Of a DNA stretch of 64,000 nt, positions 62,469 to 64,000 are shown piece after piece. Both the position numbers and the translations under genes were made by a program. This stretch comes from JBKBMT01 sp046295655 (lineage in GTDB: Bacteria; Pseudomonadota; Alphaproteobacteria; Rhodobacterales; Rhodobacteraceae), in assembly GCA_046295655.1 (NCBI GenBank), contig JBKBMT010000005.1, positions 1 through 64,000 of the forward strand, in the 5' to 3' direction. The first letter of the stretch is position 1, and every line of letters starts with the position of its first letter. The notes under the pieces were generated by a model. The model ran no database searches. It had not been told where the DNA came from and was given only the letters and a program-made list of their open reading frames with translations.

Positions 62469-62941
62469 TGCGGTTGCGGATCTGCGCCGTGGGCCGGCTG
62501 GGTTCCCGGGCGCCCGAACGCGCGCTGATCGAGGATTACCGCGCGCGGCTCGACCGGACAGGCCGGCCGCTGGGCCTCGGGCCGCTGTCGGAGACCGAGG
62601 TCGAGGACCGGCGCGGCGGCGGGATGGCGGCAGAGGCCGAGCTTCTGTCACGTGCGATCCCGGACCGGGCGCGGGTGGTCGCGCTGGACGAGCGCGGCCG
62701 GATGCTGTCGTCCCCCGATCTGGCCAACACGCTGGCGCAATGGCGCGATGACGGGGCCGGCGACGCGGCGTTCCTCATCGGCGGGGCAGACGGGCTGGAC
62801 GCAGGGCTGCGCGACCATGCCGATCTGGTTCTTTCCCTCGGTCCGATGGTCTGGCCGCATCTTCTGGTGCGGGTCATGCTGTCCGAGCAGCTCTATCGCG
62901 CCGCGACCATCCTTGCCGGCACGCCGTATCACCGGGCATGA
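62468..62941 (+). CDS. rlmH: 23S rRNA (pseudouridine1915-N3)-methyltransferase
   Basis: A 157-residue SPOUT methyltransferase. The knot has LDERGRMLSSPDLANTLAQW, AFLIGGADGLDAGLRDHADLVLSLGPMVWPHLLVRVMLSEQLYRAATILAGTPYHRA. It methylates pseudouridine 1915 of 23S rRNA. The length is standard and it is coupled to rsfS. Confidence 0.96.
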   Translation: MRLRICAVGRLGSRAPERALIEDYRARLDRTGRPLGLGPLSETEVEDRRGGGMAAEAELLSRAIPDRARVVALDERGRMLSSPDLANTLAQWRDDGAGDAAFLIGGADGLDAGLRDHADLVLSLGPMVWPHLLVRVMLSEQLYRAATILAGTPYHRA

Positions 62942-63026
62942 TCTGTCGTTCGCTTCCTGATATGGATCAAGGTCGGGACCGGCGGGTTGCAGGATGCTGA
63001 CATCGGATTCCCCGAGGGAGAGACCG

Positions 63027-63422
63027 ATGCGACCATTCGCCCCCCTGCTGCTCGCGCCGCTTCTGGCAACGCCGGTCCTGGCGCAGGATGCGGCCCGCGG
63101 CGAGGACATCTACATGCGGCACTGCGCCGTCTGCCATGGGATCGAGGCGACCGGAGGCGGACCGATGGCGGCCGTCCTGCTGCTTCAGCCGACGGATCTG
63201 ACGATGCTTTCGTCCGGCAACGAAGGCACCTTCCCGACAATCCGGGTGGTCATGCGGATCGACGGGCGCGATCCCCTGGTCTCCCACGGCTCGCCGATGC
63301 CGCTGTTCGGGCAGCTTTACGACGAACAGGACACACCGATCCGCGCCCCGGACGGCACACCGATCCTGACCAGCCAGGCGATCGCCGATCTTGTGGCCTG
63401 GCTGGAGACGGTTCAGCGCTGA
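63027..63422 (+). CDS. Class I c-type cytochrome
   Basis: A 131-residue periplasmic protein. Signal peptide 1-20 (RPFAPLLLAPLLATPVLA) and the haem motif CAVCH at about 33-37 (HCAVCHGIEATGGGP). The axial methionine is likely in GSPMPLFGQ. The size is that of small soluble cytochromes that donate to or accept from oxidases or dehydrogenases. GAGGGAGAG precedes the ATG; an in-frame ATG 11 codons earlier lacks a signal sequence. The next gene is an alpha/beta hydrolase. Confidence 0.88.
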   Translation: MRPFAPLLLAPLLATPVLAQDAARGEDIYMRHCAVCHGIEATGGGPMAAVLLLQPTDLTMLSSGNEGTFPTIRVVMRIDGRDPLVSHGSPMPLFGQLYDEQDTPIRAPDGTPILTSQAIADLVAWLETVQR

Positions 63423-63440
63423 GGGCGGAGCGCGGGGCGG

Positions 63441-64000
63441 ATGCTCGGATGGTTCCGCCACTGGGCGCGGCGGGCCCTGGTTCCGGGCGGCCTCGTGCTG
63501 ACGCTTGTCGCGGCGGGTCTGCTTCATGCAAGCGACATGCGCAGCGCCCGGACACGTCTTGCCGAGGGCGTCGAGGTGCTGCCAACCCGGCATGGTCCGG
63601 TCGCCTTCCTGCGTTGGGGCGAGGGACCGGCGGTGCTGGTGATCCACGGGGCCGGTGGCGGGCACGATCAGGGCCGGCTGATCGCCGACGCCTATCTCGG
63701 ACCAGGTTTCTCGGTCGTCGCGCCTTCGCGGTTCGGCTATCCCGGCTCGCCGCTGCCCCCCGACGCCTCGACCGAAGCCCAGGCCGAAGCCCTTGCCGAT
63801 CTGCTGGACGGGTTGGGACATGACCGGGTCATGATGCTGGCCATGTCCGGCGGCGTGCCGCCGGCACTGCAGTTCGCGCGCCTCCACCCGGAACGCACCG
63901 AGGCGCTGGCACTGGTCTCTGCCGCGCCCTTCACGCCGCTCGGTCTGGGGGATCAGGCTTTGCCGGTACCCGGCTGGGCGTACGAACTGCTGTTCGCGGG
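63441..64000 (+). CDS. Alpha/beta-hydrolase, cut by the window end
   Basis: The first 186 codons of an alpha/beta-hydrolase continue past the window. A membrane-like helix (ARRALVPGGLVLTLVAAGLLHA) is followed by VLVIHGAGGGHDQG with the oxyanion loop. The nucleophile elbow is AMSGGVPP, where the usual first Gly is Ala. The start ATG has a good AGCGCGGGGCGG site. The C-terminal His and Asp are not visible. Substrate unknown. Confidence 0.8.
   Translation, partial: MLGWFRHWARRALVPGGLVLTLVAAGLLHASDMRSARTRLAEGVEVLPTRHGPVAFLRWGEGPAVLVIHGAGGGHDQGRLIADAYLGPGFSVVAPSRFGYPGSPLPPDASTEAQAEALADLLDGLGHDRVMMLAMSGGVPPALQFARLHPERTEALALVSAAPFTPLGLGDQALPVPGWAYELLFA

Noticed and set aside
1..64000. CRISPR arrays, tRNA and rRNA genes
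   Set aside because: No regularly spaced repeats and no cloverleaf or rRNA-like stretch was seen by eye; a dedicated scan would be more sensitive.

Overview
The window is about 68-70 % GC and densely coded on both strands. Its gene content points to a Rhodobacterales alphaproteobacterium close to Rhodobacter, Cereibacter or Defluviimonas. The main clues are a DksA with a TGEP-type degenerate finger, an RpoH sigma factor behind a candidate sigma-E promoter, a single-repeat GTTC-N7-GTTC SOS box before imuB-dnaE2, a VPxPA-CTERM surface protein and many ATGA/GTGA-coupled genes. The genus is an inference from protein character; no rRNA or tRNA gene was seen.

Layout. 1-1037 is the right-hand part of an IS66-family element (tnpA, tnpB and a 38-codon stub of tnpC). 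Its terminal GTAAGC supplies the stop codon of the neighbouring DUF4440-like gene. 1404-4538 holds a MotA/TolQ-like channel protein and a MotB-like partner with a very long coiled coil and an OmpA domain. 4687-8771 carries eda, an FAD monooxygenase, dksA, a MoxR ATPase and xthA. 8986-11740 carries a DUF2927 lipoprotein, a 54-residue membrane protein and a CoxE-like VWA protein that probably partners MoxR. 11757-14483 is coaBC-dut followed by a membrane-anchored ThiF/HesA enzyme. 14546-17556 has a VOC protein, an AraC regulator, a ChaN-like protein and rpoH. 17712-26560 has comM/yifB, a lytic transglycosylase, dapA, a small Hint protein, smpB, sseA, an aromatic aminotransferase and a metallo-beta-lactamase-fold hydrolase.

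26623-28369 is glnK-amtB. Then follow a class A PBP, mlaC and mlaA, a type I secretion ABC/HlyD pair and a tightly overlapping five-gene run (RidA, GDPD, FemAB-like, GST, PCD). 38863-47774 reads leftwards: gabT, a P-type ATPase, dnaE2 and imuB. The SOS box lies just before imuB, and no imuA is present. rlmN, an IalB-like secreted protein, asparaginase, a CDP-alcohol phosphotransferase and a YnjBCD-type ABC importer follow.

55133-61721 is a leucine-biosynthesis region on the minus strand: leuC, the CTERM protein, leuD, a membrane protein, an EEP-family protein and leuB. It is punctuated by intrinsic terminators, so it is not one simple operon. The right end has rsfS-rlmH, a cytochrome c and an alpha/beta hydrolase cut by the window edge.

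I did not find a clear-cut new defence or biosynthetic system. The most interesting candidates are the MotAB-like long-stalk stator pair, the MoxR/VWA/DUF2927 module, two genes whose only natural upstream start is a CTG in a CTGA stop-start overlap, the imuA-less mutasome cassette, and a Hint protein that appears to lack its nucleophile.
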